DNA of 64,000 bases. Origin: Eutreptiella sp. 'Long Island Sound 2002'. Its lineage: Eukaryota > Euglenozoa > Euglenophyceae > Eutreptiales > Eutreptiaceae. The stretch spans positions 18,931,670-18,995,669 of the forward strand of contig OZ038399.1 of assembly GCA_964036045.1 (NCBI GenBank), in the 5' to 3' direction. The notes beneath the pieces are model-generated. The model made no database searches. It saw only the letters and a list, made by a program, of their open reading frames with translations, and was not told where the DNA came from. Numbering within the stretch: the first letter of the stretch is position 1; each line of letters opens with the position of its first letter. Shown here piece after piece: positions 33,193 to 44,970 of the stretch. Position numbers and translations under genes: made by a program.

Positions 33193-33909
33193 GTCCGCAG
33201 CCTCATCTGGCTTCCCCTTGTTTGTTTTACATGGTGGCCGCCTCTGGCGGGAAGGGGAGCTCTCCACCATCAGTTCCCCTGGCGACCCCTGTCTCACCTC
33301 ACGGCCGAGAACTTCAACCAGGTTCCCTTGGGGCATGACCGGCGGTAGGTTTCCTTCTGTCACTACCCTCAAGGCTAGCTTCATCCGGTCCCCCATCGAA
33401 GGATCCTCCGGCCTTCCCCCCCCAGCACAGCCTTTTGGTTGCCTGCAGGCGGGTTTCCTGTGGATAGCCGTCGCCGACAGCGCAGCTTTGCTCTCAACCA
33501 CATTCCACCACTCCCCATCCCTCACGGGCTGGAGTACCCACTCGGCTCCCGGATGGACTTGGTTGTCGTCCATCCACGGCTGGAGGCCGGGGGGCGACCG
33601 TTTCCACGTTCCCCGGGTCCCGCTCACGCGTGAACCTACGTGTACTCGGGCCATTGACCCGGGGGCCTCAGGGTCAACCCTCACTCCCGCGAACACCTCA
33701 CGGCCGTCCCGGAGTTCGGGGTATTTTCCCGACTTCCCGTGGTCAGGCTTCCCATGGTTGGCCCATGGTTCACCACTCCATGGCGACTGGTTTCCCAATC
33801 CCACGGGGCTGTTGTTTGGCGTTGTCTGCCGCCCATCTGCCCTGCCCTTCTGTGCCCTCCGCCCTGCTACTTCCCGTTCCCCGTTGTCGCTTCCCGCTAC
33901 CGGCCCCAT
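33193..33909 (-). pseudogene. Possible gene fragment, unrecognised product (copy 2)
   Basis: The minus-strand frame matching 18718-19434 is again open and differs by a few residues (VV for AV near GDRMKLALR, and KTNKGK for KRNKGK). Its downstream end runs into hexanucleotide and 84-bp repeat translation down to 32704, so the frame has a different artificial tail in each copy. The shared part (about 239 codons) is therefore the only part that could derive from a gene. The family is unrecognised. Confidence 0.3.
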
Positions 33910-34220
33910 CCCGGTGTCCCATCCCGCATCCCGTGTTTATACCCACCGGGCCGCCAGCAACCCATTGGCGCGGGCCCACTCCCCCTTCCGGGGACCGTTT
34001 CGCGCTCGTGGCACGGGTCGCTCCTATCCCATCCCCTATTCCCGGGCCCGTCCCGTCGTCTCCCTGCTATTCCCTCTGCCCGGCCCGATCCCCGTGTCCC
34101 ATTCCGCATCCCGTGTTTATACCCCACCGGGCCGCCAGCAACCCTTTGGCGCGGGCCCACTCTCCCATCCGGGGACCGTTTCGCGCTCGTGGCACGGGTC
34201 GCTCCTACCCCATCCCCTAG
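33193..34220. repeat. Low-copy segment, copy 2 of the segmental duplication
   Basis: Indel-free second copy of 18718-19745, in the same orientation. Here it is entered from hexanucleotide repeat rather than from satellite. It contains the same internal 180-bp tandem pair. Confidence 0.95.
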
Positions 34221-37200
34221 TCCCGGGGCAGTGACAGGAGCAGAGGCAGTTGCAGGGGCAGGGGTAGGGGCAGGGGCAGTGGCAGGGGCAGAGGGCGGGG
34301 CAGGGGCAGTGGCTGGGGCACTGGCAGGGGCAGGGGCAGTGGCAGGGGCAGTGGCAGTGGCTGGGGCAGTGGCAGGGGCTGCGGCAGTGGCTGAGGTAGG
34401 GGCAGCGGCAGGGGCAGTTGCAGGGGCAGGGGCAGTGCCTAGGGCAGTGGCAGGGGCCGTGGCTGGGGCAGTGGCAGTGGCAGGGGCAGGGGCAGGGGCA
34501 GGGGCTGGGGCAGGGGCAGTGGCAGGGGCAGGGGCAGGGGCATGGGCAGGGCAGGGGCAGGGGCAGGGGCAGTGACAGGAGCAGGGGCAGTGGCAGGGGC
34601 AGGGGTAGGGGCAGGGGCAGGGGCAGGGACCAGGGGCAGGGGCAGGGGCAGTGGCAGGAGCAGGGGCAGTGGGAGGGGCAAGGGCAGTGGCATGGGCAGG
34701 GGCCGGGGCAGGGGCAGGGGCAGGGGCACTGGCAGGGGCAGGGGCCGGGGCAGAGGCAGTGGCCGGAGCAGGGGCAGTGGCAGGGGCAGGGGCAGGGGCA
34801 GGGGCAGGGGCTGGGGTAGGGGCAGGGGCAGGGGCAGAGGCAGGTGCAAGGGCAGGGGCAGGGGCAGCGGCAGGGGCAGTGACAGGAGCAGTGGCAGGGA
34901 CAGTGGCAGTGGCAGGGGCAGGGACAGGGGCGGTGGCTGTAGCAGTAGCAGTAGCAGGGGCAGGGGCAGGAGCAGTGGCAGTAGCAGGGGCAGGGGCAGG
35001 GGCAGGGGCAGGGGCAGGGGCAGGAGCAGGGGCATTGGGAGGCAGGGGCAGTGGCAGGGGCAGGGGCAGTGGCAGTGGCAGGGGCAGTGGCAGTAGCAGG
35101 GGCAGGGGCTGGGGCAGGGGCAGTGGCAGTGGCAGGGGCAGGGGCAGAGGCAGAGGCATGGGCAGGGGGGGCAGGGGCAGGCGCAGAGGCAGTGGCAGGG
35201 GCAGGGGCAGGGAGGGGCAGGCGCAGTGGCAGGGGCAGGGGCAGGGGCATGGGCAGGGGCAGTGGGAGGTGCAGGGGCAGTGGCAGGGGCAGGGGCCGGG
35301 GCAGTTGCAGTGGCAGGGGCAGGGGCAGGAGCAGAGGCAGGGGCTGTGGCAGTGGCAGGGGCAGGGGCAGGGGCAGAGGCAGGGGCAGGGGGGGCAGGGG
35401 CAGGGGCAGGGGCAGTGGCAGGGGCAGTGGCAGGGGCAGTGGCAGGGCCAGGGGCAGGCGCCGGGGCAGTGGCAGGGGCAGGGGCAGGGGCAGGGGCAGG
35501 GACAGGGGCAGTGGCAGGAGCAGGGGCAGTGGCATTGGCAGGGGCAGGGGTAGAGGCAGGGGCAGGGGGGGCAGGGGCAGGGGCAGGGGCAGGTGCAGTG
35601 GCAGGGGTAGGGGCAGGGGCAGGGGCAGGAGCAGGGGCAGTGGGAGGAGCAGGGGCAGGGGCAGGGGCAGGGGCAGGGGCAGGGGCTGTGGGAGGCGCAT
35701 GGGCAGTGGCAGGGGCAGATGCCGGGGCAGGGGCTGGGGGAGGGGCAGAGGCTGGGGCACGGGCAGGGGCAGGGGCAGGGGTAGGGGCAGGGGCGGGGGC
35801 AGGGGCATGGGCAGTAGCAGGGGCAGCGGCAAGGGCAGGGGCAGGGGCACGGGCAGGGGCAAGGGCAGTGGCAGGGGCAAGGGCAGGGACAGTGGCAGGG
35901 GCAGTGGCAGGGGCAGGGGCAGGGGCAGGGGCAGTGGCAGTTGCAGGGGCTGGGGCTGGGGCAGTGGCAGTAGCAGGCTCAGGGGCAGGGGCAAGGGCTG
36001 TGGCAGTAGCAGGGGCAGGGGTAGGGGCAGGGGCAGGGGCAGTGGCAGTGGCAGGGGCAGGGGCAGGGGCAGAGGCAGGGGCAGGGGGGGCAGGGGCAGG
36101 GGCAAGGGCCGGGGCAGGGGCAGGAGCAGGGGCAGTGGGAGGGGCGAGGTCAGTGGCAGGGGCAGGGGCTGGGGCTGGGCAGGGGCAGGGGCAGGGGCCG
36201 TGGCAGGGGCAGGAGCAAGGGTAGGAGCAGTGGCAGGAGCTGGGGCAGTGGCAGGGGCAGTGGCAGGGGCAGGGGCAGGGGCAGTGGCAGGGGCAGGGGC
36301 AGGGGTAGGTGCACGGGCACGGGCAGTGGCAGGAGCGAGGGGCAGTGGCAGGGGCACGGGCCGGGGCAGGGGCAGGGGCAGGGGCAGGAGCAGTGGCAGG
36401 GGCAGGGGCAGTGGGAGGGGCAGGGGCAGGGGCAGTGGCAGTGGCAGGGGCAGGGGCAGGGGCAGAGGCAGGGGCACGGGGGGCAGGGGCAGGGGCAAGG
36501 GCAGTGGCAGGGGCAGGGGCAGGGGCAGGGGCAGGGGCAGTGGGAGGAGCAGTGGCAGTGGGAGGGGCAGGGGCAGTGGCAGGGGCAGGGGCAGGGACAG
36601 GGGCAAGGGGCAGGGGCAGGGGCAGGGGCAGGGGCAGTGGTTGGTGCAGGGGCAGTGGCAGGGGCAGGGGCAGGTGCAGTTGCAGGGGCAGGGGCAGGGG
36701 GAGGGGCTGGGGCAGGGGCAGAGGCAGGGGCAGTGGCAGTGGCAGGGGCAGGGCCAGAGGCAGGGGCAGGGGGGGCAGAGGCAGGGTCAGGGGCAGGGGC
36801 AGTGGCAGGGCCAGGGGCAGGGGCAGGGGCAGGGGCAGGAGCAGGGGCAGTGGCAGGAGCAGGGGCAGTTGGAGTAGCCTGGGCAGTGGCAGAGGCAGGG
36901 GCCGGGGCAGGGGCAGGGGCAGGGGCAGGGGCAGTGGCTGGGGCAGGGGCAGGGGCCGGGGCAGGGGCAGGGGCAGGGGCAGTGGCAGGAGCAGGGGCAT
37001 TGGCAGGGGCAGGGGCGGGTGTAGGGGCAGGGGCAGGGGCAGTGGCAGTAGCAGGGGCAGGGGCATGGGCAGGGGCAGTGGCAGTGGCAGGGGTAGGGGC
37101 AGGGGCAGAGGCAGGGGCAGGGGGGCAGGGGCAGGGGCAGTGGCAGGAGCAGGGGCAGTGGCAGGGGCAGGGGCGGGTGTAGGGGCAGGGGCAGGGGCAG

Positions 37201-40200
37201 TGGCAGTAGCAGGGGCAGGGGCATGGGCAGTGGCAGTGGCAGTGGCAGGGGTAGGGGCAGGGGCAGAGGCAGGGGCAGGGGGGCAGGGGCAGGGGCAGGG
37301 GCAGCGACAGGGGCAGGGGCATTGGGAGGGGCTAGGGCAGTGGCAGGGGCAGGGGCAGGGGCAGGGGCAGTGGCTGGAGCAGGGGCAGGCGCAGGGGCAA
37401 GGGCAGGGGCAGTGGCAGGAGCAGGGGCAGTGGCAGGGGCAGGGGCAGTGGCAGGGGCAGGGGTAGGGGCAGGGGGGGGGCAGTAGCAGGGGCAGAGGCA
37501 GGGGCAGGGGCAGGGGCAGTGGCTGGGTCTGTGGCAGGGGCAGGGGCTGGGGCAGTGGCAGGGGCAGTGGCTGTGGCTGGGGCATGGGCAGGGGTAGTGG
37601 CTGTAGCAGGGGCAGGGGCAGGGGCAGGGGCGGGGGCAGTGGCAGTAGCAGGGGCAGGGGCAGGGGCAGGGGTAGGGGCAAGGGCCGGGGCAGGGGCAGG
37701 AGCAGGGGCAGTGGGAGGGGCGAGGTCAGTGGCAAGGGCAGGGGCTGGGGCTGGGCAGGGGCAGGGGCAGGGGCCGTGGCAGGGGCAGGGGCAAGGGCAG
37801 GAGCAGTGGCAGGAGCTGGGGCAGTGGCAGGGGCAGTGGCAGGGGCAGGGGCAGGGGTAGGTGCACGGGCACGGGCAGTGGCAGGAGCGAGGGGCAGTGG
37901 CAGGGGCACGGGCCGGGGCAGGGGTAGGGGCAGGGGCAGGAGCAGTGGCAGGGGCAGGGGCAGTGGGAGGGGCAGGGGCAGGGGCAGTGGCAGTGGCAGG
38001 GGCAGGGGCAGGGGCAGAGGCAGGGGCACGGGGGGCAGGGGCAGGGGCAGGGGCAGTGGCAGGGGCAGGGGCAGGGGCAGGGGCAGGGGCAGTGGCAGGA
38101 GCAGTGGCAGTGGGAGGGGCAGGGGCAGTGGCAGGGGCAGGGGCAGGGACAGGGGCAAGGGGCAGGGGCAGCGGCAGGGGCAGGGGCAGTGGGTGGTGCA
38201 GGGGCAGTGGCAGGGGCAGGGGCAGGTGCAGTTGATGGGGCAGGGGCAGGGGCAGGGGCTGGGGCAGGGGCAGAGGCAGGGGCAGTGGCAGTGGCAGGGG
38301 CAGGGGCAGAGGCAGGGGCAGGGGGGGCAGGGGCAGGGGCAGGGGCTGGGGCAGTGGCAGGGCCAGGGGCAGGGGCAGGGGCAGGGGCAGGAGCAGGGGC
38401 AGTGGCAGGAGCAGGGGCAGTGGGAGTGGCCTGGGCAGTGGCAGAGGCAGGGGCCGGGGCAGGGGCAGGGGCAGGGGCAGGGGCAGTGGCTGGGGCAGGG
38501 GCAGGGTCCGGGGCAGGGGCAGGGGCAGGGGCAGTGGCAGGAGCAGGGGCATTGGCAGTGGCAGTGGCAGGGGTAGGGGCAGGGGCAGAGGCAGGGGCAG
38601 GGGGGCAGGGGCAGGGGCAGGGGCAGCGGCAGGGGCAGGGGCAGTGGGGGGGGCAGGGGCAGGGGCAGGCGCAGGGGCTGGAGCAGGGGCAGGGGCAGGG
38701 GCAGGGGCAGGGATAGGGGCAGGGGCAGGGGCGTGGGCAGTAGCAGGGGCAGAGGCAGGGGCAGGGGCAGGGGCAGTGGCTGGGGCAGTGGCAGGGGCAG
38801 GGGCAGGGGCAGTGGCAGGGGCAGTGGCAGTGGCTGGGGCAGGGGCAGGGGCAGTGGCAGTAGCAGGGGCAGGGGCAGGGGCATGGGCGGGGGCAGTGGC
38901 AGTAGCAGGGGCAGGGGCAGGAGCAAGGGGCAGAGGCAGGGTCAGGGGGGGCAGGGCAGGAGCAAGGGCAGTGGCAGGGGCAGGGGCAGGGGTAGGGGTA
39001 GGGGCAGGGGCAGGGGCAGTGGCAGGAGCAGGGGCAGTGGGAGGGGCAGGGGCAGTGGCAGGGGCATGGGCAGGAGCAGGGGCAGTAGCAGGGGCAGTGG
39101 CAGTGGCTGGGGCAGGGGCAGGGGCAGTGGCAGTAGCGGGGGCAGGGGCAGGGGCAGGGGCGGGGGCAGTGGCAGTAGCTGGGGCAGGGACAGGGGCAAG
39201 GGGCAGAGGCAGGGTCAGGGGGGGCAGGGCAGGAGCAAGGGCAGTGGCAGGGGCAGGGGCAGGGGCAGGGGTAGGGGCAGGGGCAGGGGCAGTGGCAGGA
39301 GCAGGGGCAGTGGGAGGGGCAGGGGCAGTGGCAGGGGCAGGGGCAGGGGCAGGGGCAGGGGCAGGGGCTGTCGGAGGTGCATGGGCAGTGGCAGGGGCAG
39401 ATGCAGGGGCAGGGGCAGGAGCAGGGGCAGAGGCTGGGGCACGGGCAGGGGCAGGGGCAGGCGTAGGGGCAGGGGCAGGGGCAGGGGCAGGGGCAGTAGC
39501 AGGGGCAGTGGCAGGGGCAGGGGCACGGGCATGGGCAGGGGCAGTGGCTGGGGCAGTGGCAGGGGCAGGGGCAGGGGCAGTGTCAGGGGCAGTGGCAGCG
39601 GCAGGGGCAGGGGCAGGGGCAGGGGCATGGGCAGGGGCAGGGGCAGGGGCAAGGGCTGTGGCAGTAGCAGGGGCAGGGGCAGGGGCAGGGGCAGTGGCAG
39701 TGGCAGGGGCAGGTGCAGGGGCAGGGGCAGTGGCAGGGGCAGGGGGGGCAGGGGCAGGGGCAGGGGCAGGGGTAGGGGCAAGGGCCGGGGCAGGGGCAGC
39801 AGCAGGGGCAGTGGGAGGGGCAAGGTCAGTGGCAGGAGCAGGGGCCGGGGCTGGGCAGGGGCAGGGGCAGTGGCAGTAGCAGGGGCAGGGATAGGGGCAG
39901 GGGCAGGGGCGGTGGCAGTGGCAGGGGCAGAGGCAGGGGCAGGGGGGGCAGGGGCAGGGGCATGGGCAGGGGCAGGGGAGGGGCAGTGGCAGGAGCAGGG
40001 GCAGGGGCAGGGGCCGCGGCAGGGGCAGTGGCAGGAGCAGGGGCAGTGGGAGGGGCTAGGGCAGTGGCAGGGGCAGGGGCCGGGGCCCGGGCAGGGGAGG
40101 AACAGGGGCAGTGGCTGGGGCAGGGGCAGGGGCAGAGGCAGGGGCAGGGGCAGTGGCAGGAGCAGGGGCATTGGCAGGGGCAGTGGCAAGGGCAGTGGTA

Positions 40201-40977
40201 GTGGCTGTGGCAGGGGCTGTGGCTGGGGTTCGGGCTGGGGCTGTGGCTGGGGCCTGGGCAGGGGCTGGGGCGGTGGTTGGTGCTGGGGCAGTGGCTGGGG
40301 CTAGGGCAGTGGCAGGGGCGGGGGCCTGGGCCGGGGGGCAGGGGCTTGGGCCTGGGCATTGGCTTGGGCAGGGGCAGGGGCAGGTGTTGTGGTAGGTGTC
40401 GGGGCTTGGGCAGTGGCAGGGGCAGTGGCTGGGGGGGGGGCAGGGGCAGTGGCTTTGCTTCTGGCTGGGTCAGGGGCTGGTGCATTGGCTTTAGCAGGGG
40501 CTGGGGCAGGGGCAGGGGCAGGGGCAGTTGCAGCAGTAGAGGCTGTCTGGGGCATGGGCGGGGGGGGCAGGGGCATGGTCAGCAGCAGGTGCCGGGGCAG
40601 TGACAGTGGCAGGGTCAGGGGCAGGGGCAGAGGCCTTGGTAGGGGGGAGCTGCATGGGCAGCGGCAGTGGCAGGGGCCGGGGCAGGTGCTGTGGCAGAGG
40701 CAGGGGCAGGGGCAGGGGCAGTAGCGGGGGCAGTGGCAGGGGCAGGGGCAGCAGGTGCAGGGGCATGGGTAGTGGCAGGGGCTGGGGCAGGGGCAGGGGC
40801 TGTGGCATGGGCTGTGGCTGGTGCTCGGGCAGGGGCTGGGGCGGGCATGGGCAAGGGTAGGGGCAGTGGCAGGGGTAGGAGCAGGGGCATGGGCAATGGC
40901 AGTTGCATTGGCAGGGGCAGGGGCAGGGGCAGGGGTAGGGGCAGGGGCAGTGGCCAGGGCACGGGCGGTGGCTGAGG
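34221..40977 (+). repeat. (GGGGCA)n hexanucleotide array, 6.8 kb
   Basis: A continuous GGGGCA-type array with the G-rich strand on plus. The 5' part matches 19746-21244 without the SINE. The section 39350-39870 matches 25300-25860 (landmark GTCGGAGGTGCATGGGCAGTGG). A block near 36140-37300 recurs near 37720-38640, at a spacing of 1.55-1.59 kb. All long frames are repeat artefacts. Confidence 0.95.
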
Positions 40978-41556
40978 CGTTCACCTTTTTTCGCTCCTCC
41001 TTCTTGTTCATTTACCGGCTTCTTCCCCGGATGTTCCAGTCCAGGGCGTCCGTCCGCATCCCCCCGGATGCTCCAGTCCAGGGGGCGGCGTTTCTCGTCT
41101 CCACGGCCCCCCGGATGTTCCAGTCCAGGGGGCCGCCATCTTGCTTCTTGGCTACGCTCCGGTTGTTCCAGTCATTGGCAGTTGGCTGGCCCCCCGGATG
41201 TTCCAGTCCAGGGGACCGCCTTCTTGCTCCTTCCCCGGATGTTCCAGTCCAGGGCCTCTGTCCACAGCCCCCCGGATGTTCCAGTCCAGGGGGCCGGGCC
41301 TGCATCTTGCTCTTTGGCCTCCTTCGGTCCGCAGCCCCCCGGATGCTCCAGTCCAGGGGGCCGTTATCTTGCTTCTTGGCCACGCAACGCCCCGGATGTT
41401 CCAGTCCAGGGCCGTTGTGTCTCACCATGTGGTCCTGTCTCCTTCGGTCCGCAGTCCCCCGGTTGCTCCAGTCCAGGGGGCGGTTCTTCTTGCCTTCGCG
41501 GGGCAGCGGCAGGACCCAATGACAGGGACACAGGGACACAGGGACACAAAGCAAGT
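40978..41556. repeat. GGATGTTCCAGTCCAGG motif cluster, copy 2
   Basis: The same ten-motif cluster as 31952-32530, 9026 bp downstream, with a few substitutions. Confidence 0.9.
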
Positions 41557-41970
41557 TGAGGCGGGTGCATGCGTTGTGGACTCCTTGTTTTTGTCGACGC
41601 CCAAGAGTAAGCGTGTTGTCTTTTTGCATTCATGTCTTTCTGTACTCCTTCTTCGTGGTGCAGACTCGTTGTTTTTCGCGACGCCCAAGAGCAAGCGTGT
41701 TGTCTTAATGCATTCCTGACACATGCTATTTACTCGTTGGGTTGTGTACTCTTTGTTTTTGGCGACGCCCAAGAGCAATGGTGTCGTCTTAATGCATTCA
41801 TGCCATGCCACTTGTTACTTGACCCTTGTGTTGCGGACTCCTTGGTTTTCGCGACGCCCAAGAGTAAGCGTGTTGTCTTAATGCATTCATGACACATGCT
41901 ACTTAACCCTTGTGTTGCGCACTCTTTGTTTTTTGCGACGCCCAAGAGTAAGCGTGTTGCCTTAATGCAT
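41557..41970. repeat. 84-bp tandem repeat, copy 2 (five units)
   Basis: The same five units as 32531-32944 with conserved 84/84/89/84 spacing. Confidence 0.9.
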
Positions 41971-42525
41971 GCAGGGGCTGGGGCAGGGGCAGAGGCAGGG
42001 GCAGTGGCAGGGGCAGGGGGGCAGGGGCAGGGGCAGTGGCAGGGGCAGGGGCGGGGGCAGGGGCAGGGGCAGGGGCAGGGGCAGGAGCAGGGGCAGTGGG
42101 AGGGGCAAGGGCAGAGGCAGGGGCAGGGGCCTGGGCAGGGGCAGGGGCAGGGGCAGTGGCAGGGGCAGGGGCAGGGGCAGGGGCAGGGGCAGTGGCAGGA
42201 GCAGGGGCAGTGGCAGGGGCAGGGGCAGGGGCAGGGGCAGGGGCAGGGGCAGTAGCAGTGGCAGAGGCAGGGGCAGGGGCAGGGGCACGGGCAGTGGCAG
42301 GGGCAGGGGCAGGAGCAGTGGCAGTGGCAGTAGCAGGGGCAGGGGCAGGGGCAGGGGCAGTGGCAGAGGCACGGGCAGGGGGGCAGGGGCAGGGGCAGGG
42401 GCAGGGGCAGGGTCGGGGGCAGGGGCAGGGGCAGTAGCAGTGACAGAGGCGGGGGCAGGGGCAGGGGCACGGGCAGTGGCAGGGGCAAGGGCAGGGGCAG
42501 GAGCAGGGGCAGTGGCAGTAGCAGG
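41971..42525 (+). repeat. (GGGGCA)n hexanucleotide array
   Basis: The first 245 bp match 32945-33192. The array then continues with GTAGCAGTGGCAG variants up to a short (GGTTT)n transition at 42526. Confidence 0.95.
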
Positions 42526-43993
42526 GGTTTGGTTTGGTTTGGGTCAAGGCCTGTGCCGGACGCCCTGGCCCATGGTCAGCACTCGCCTTTGTGCCGACAC
42601 GACTGGGCTAGGCGAATCGCGGTTGTCCGGTCCCAAGGCCTGCCGGACTGTTGACCGCCCCCGTACCCCGTGGTGGCACACACGGGAGGGAGATGCCGCC
42701 GTGCCTGTGTGTGTGGCGCGCGCGGGGCAGGAGGGCGGGGCGTGCATGCTGGTGGCGCTCGCAGGGCATGACGGGTCACACGGCTGCGCCGCGCCTGGCC
42801 CTGCCCGCTGGCGCCGGTGCCGCTCCAGTGTTTCTGGTTTCCCCCGCTGCGGCTTGGTCCGTCCGTGTCGCCGCTTGTAGTGGCGTCCCGGCTGTTCGTG
42901 TGGTCGTCGGGTGTGAACCAGGGTCCGCCACCACCGGGCCCTGGCTGCTTGTGGTGGAGGCGCGTCGGGGGGGGGGGGGCGTGTGGGGGGTTGTGTGATG
43001 CCTGGTGCTCCAGGCCCCGGCAGGGAGGCCATGGGAGCCTGACGCTGAGCCCGCCGGGGGAGTGTTCGGACTGGACACGCCGCCTCCCGGTCATTGACAT
43101 GCTGCCAGCGGCCCCACGACTGCATGAGGCACGGGGGCGCGCTCCCTGGGCGCTCGACTGGGGGGGTCCACACCTCCTGACTGCTCTAGGCACTGGTGGT
43201 GTTGTCGTGGACTGGACCATCCGCCCACGGCGCTGAGGGACGGCAGGAGGAGGGGCTCCAGGGCGCGCTGAGCGCTGCCCTGCCCTGGAGCCTGCCCGGG
43301 CTCGGGGCCTGGGTGGCGGTGCTACTGCCCGCGTAAACGGGGGGGCCCAGAGGGCACACCACCCGAGTGACCGCTCCGTTTGGAAGGGGGAGGGGGGGGC
43401 AGGGGTCGGCAGGTGGCTGTCTGGCCTCCAGGGGTCGCCCACAACTGAACTGGAGTGCACGGGGCTGTGCTGGCCTAGGCGTCTGTGATGAAGTTGGAGG
43501 GGCACGCGCACACCTGGAGGTTCCCTAGGCAGGCCGCTCAAGGGATACCCACAGCAGTCAATCTGCGAGCCCTTCACAGCCTCCACTTTTTAGGCCCTGA
43601 GGGTGCCGACTCCGTGCACCTCTCCCGTCGGGGGGCAGGCTGGGGGGGGGGGGGGGTAGTGGTGGTTGGGTCTACCTGCTCACTTGTTTGGGAGAGGAGG
43701 ACCACCTGCTGGGTTACCATGCGGGTCCCAGATCCCAACATACCCATCGTTCGGCGTCCGCTCCCTGTCCGTGAGGGGAGGGACCTTGATCACCATGTGA
43801 CGGCCTGCAGTGAGGGTGCGGGGGTGCGAGGGCATGCTGGGGGGGGGGGGCTGTGCTGGGCCTGCTTTCGGCCCCATTTCTGTTGGGGGGGGGGGGGGCA
43901 GCAAAAGGCCTGCTTCCCTGTTTCCTGGTCCCCAAGGGGGACCAGCCCACGGCCTGCACCCTCGCTTTGTGGTGGCTGAAATTTGGGCCGACA
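42526..43993. other. Unique GC-rich segment, unrecognised
   Basis: The longest non-repeat stretch of the composite block (about 1.47 kb). It begins with GGTTTGGTTTGGTTTGGG and contains several poly-G tracts of 9-14 bases (near 42970, 43645, 43840 and 43890). Open frames occur in both directions, up to 336 codons on minus. Their composition is what random GC-rich sequence gives, and no start context, domain or repeat copy supports them. No RNA gene or mobile-element feature was recognised. Confidence 0.6.
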
Positions 43994-44970
43994 AGGGCAG
44001 TAGCAGGGGCAGGGGCAGGGGCAGGGGCTGGGGCAGGGGGGGCAGGGGCAGGGGCACGGATAGTGGCAGGGGCAGGGGCAGGGGCTGGGGCAGGGGCAGG
44101 GGCAGTGGCAGGAGCAGGGGCAGGGGCAGGGGCAGGGGCAGGGGCAGGGGCAGGGGCTGCGGGAGGTGCAGCGGCAGTGGCAGGGGCAGGGGCAGGGGCA
44201 GATGCAGGGGCAGGGGCTGGGGCCGGGGCTGAGGCAGGGGCTCGGGCAGGGGCAGGGGCAGGGGCAGGGGCAGGGGCAGGGGCAGGTGCAGGGGCAGGGG
44301 CAGAGGCAGGGGCAGTGGCAGGGGCAGGGGCAGGGGCAGATGCAGGGGCAGGGGCAGGGGCAGGGGCAGTGGCAGGGGCGGTGGCAGGGGCTGGGGCAGG
44401 GGCACGGGCAGGGGCGGGGGCAGGGGCAGGGGCAGGGGCAGGGGCAGTAGCAGGGGCAGAGGCAGGGGCAGGGGCAGGGGCAGGGGCCGGGGCAGGGGCA
44501 GGAACAGTGGCAGGGGCAAGGGCAGGGGCACCGGCAGGGGCAGTGGCGGTGGCAGGGGCAGGCGCAGGGGCAGTAGCAGGGGCATGGGCAGGGGCAGGGG
44601 CAGTGGCAGGAGCTGGGGCAGTGGCAGGGGCAGGGGCAGGGGCAGGGGCAGGGGTAGAGGCAGGGGCAGGGGCAGTGGCAGGGGCAGGGACAGTGGCAGG
44701 GGCAGTGGCTGGGGCAGGGGCAGGGGCAGAGGCAGGGGCAGGGGGGGCAGGGGCAGGGGCAGTGGCAGGGGCAGGGGCAGGGGCAGGGGCAGTGGCAGGA
44801 GCAGTGGCAGGGGCAGGGGCAGGGGCAGTCGGAGGGGCAAGGGCAGTGGCAGAGGCAGGGGCAGGGGCAGTGGCTGGGGCAGGGGCAGGAACATGGGCAG
44901 GGGCAGGGGCAGGGGCAGTGGTAGGAGCTGGGGCAGTGGCAGGGGCAGGAGCAGGGGCAGGGGCAGGGGT
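43994..44970 (+). repeat. (GGGGCA)n hexanucleotide array
   Basis: The last hexanucleotide array of the composite block, again G-rich on plus. Confidence 0.95.

Larger units (their letters stand above)
39930..42215. repeat. Segmental duplication of the VNTR module, copy 2
   Basis: Second copy of 30780-33192. It is followed by further hexanucleotide repeat instead of the low-copy segment. Small differences include CCAGTCCAGG near 41073 where copy 1 has CCATTCCAGG, and AATGGTGTCG near 41776 in place of AAGCGTGTCG. Confidence 0.9.

Noticed and set aside
34439-38926. 1495-codon minus-strand frame
   Set aside because: The same hexanucleotide artefact. Its pattern switches between Pro/Leu, Ala/Pro and Cys/Pro at register slips.
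42576-43586. 336-codon minus-strand frame in the unique segment
   Set aside because: Its composition (Arg, Pro, Ala, Ser) is that of random GC-rich sequence. Several other frames of similar length overlap it, and no motif was recognised.
19746-44970. Telomeric repeat
   Set aside because: GGGGCA-type repeats are G-rich on one strand but match no telomere repeat known to me. They are interspersed with other families and are degenerate.
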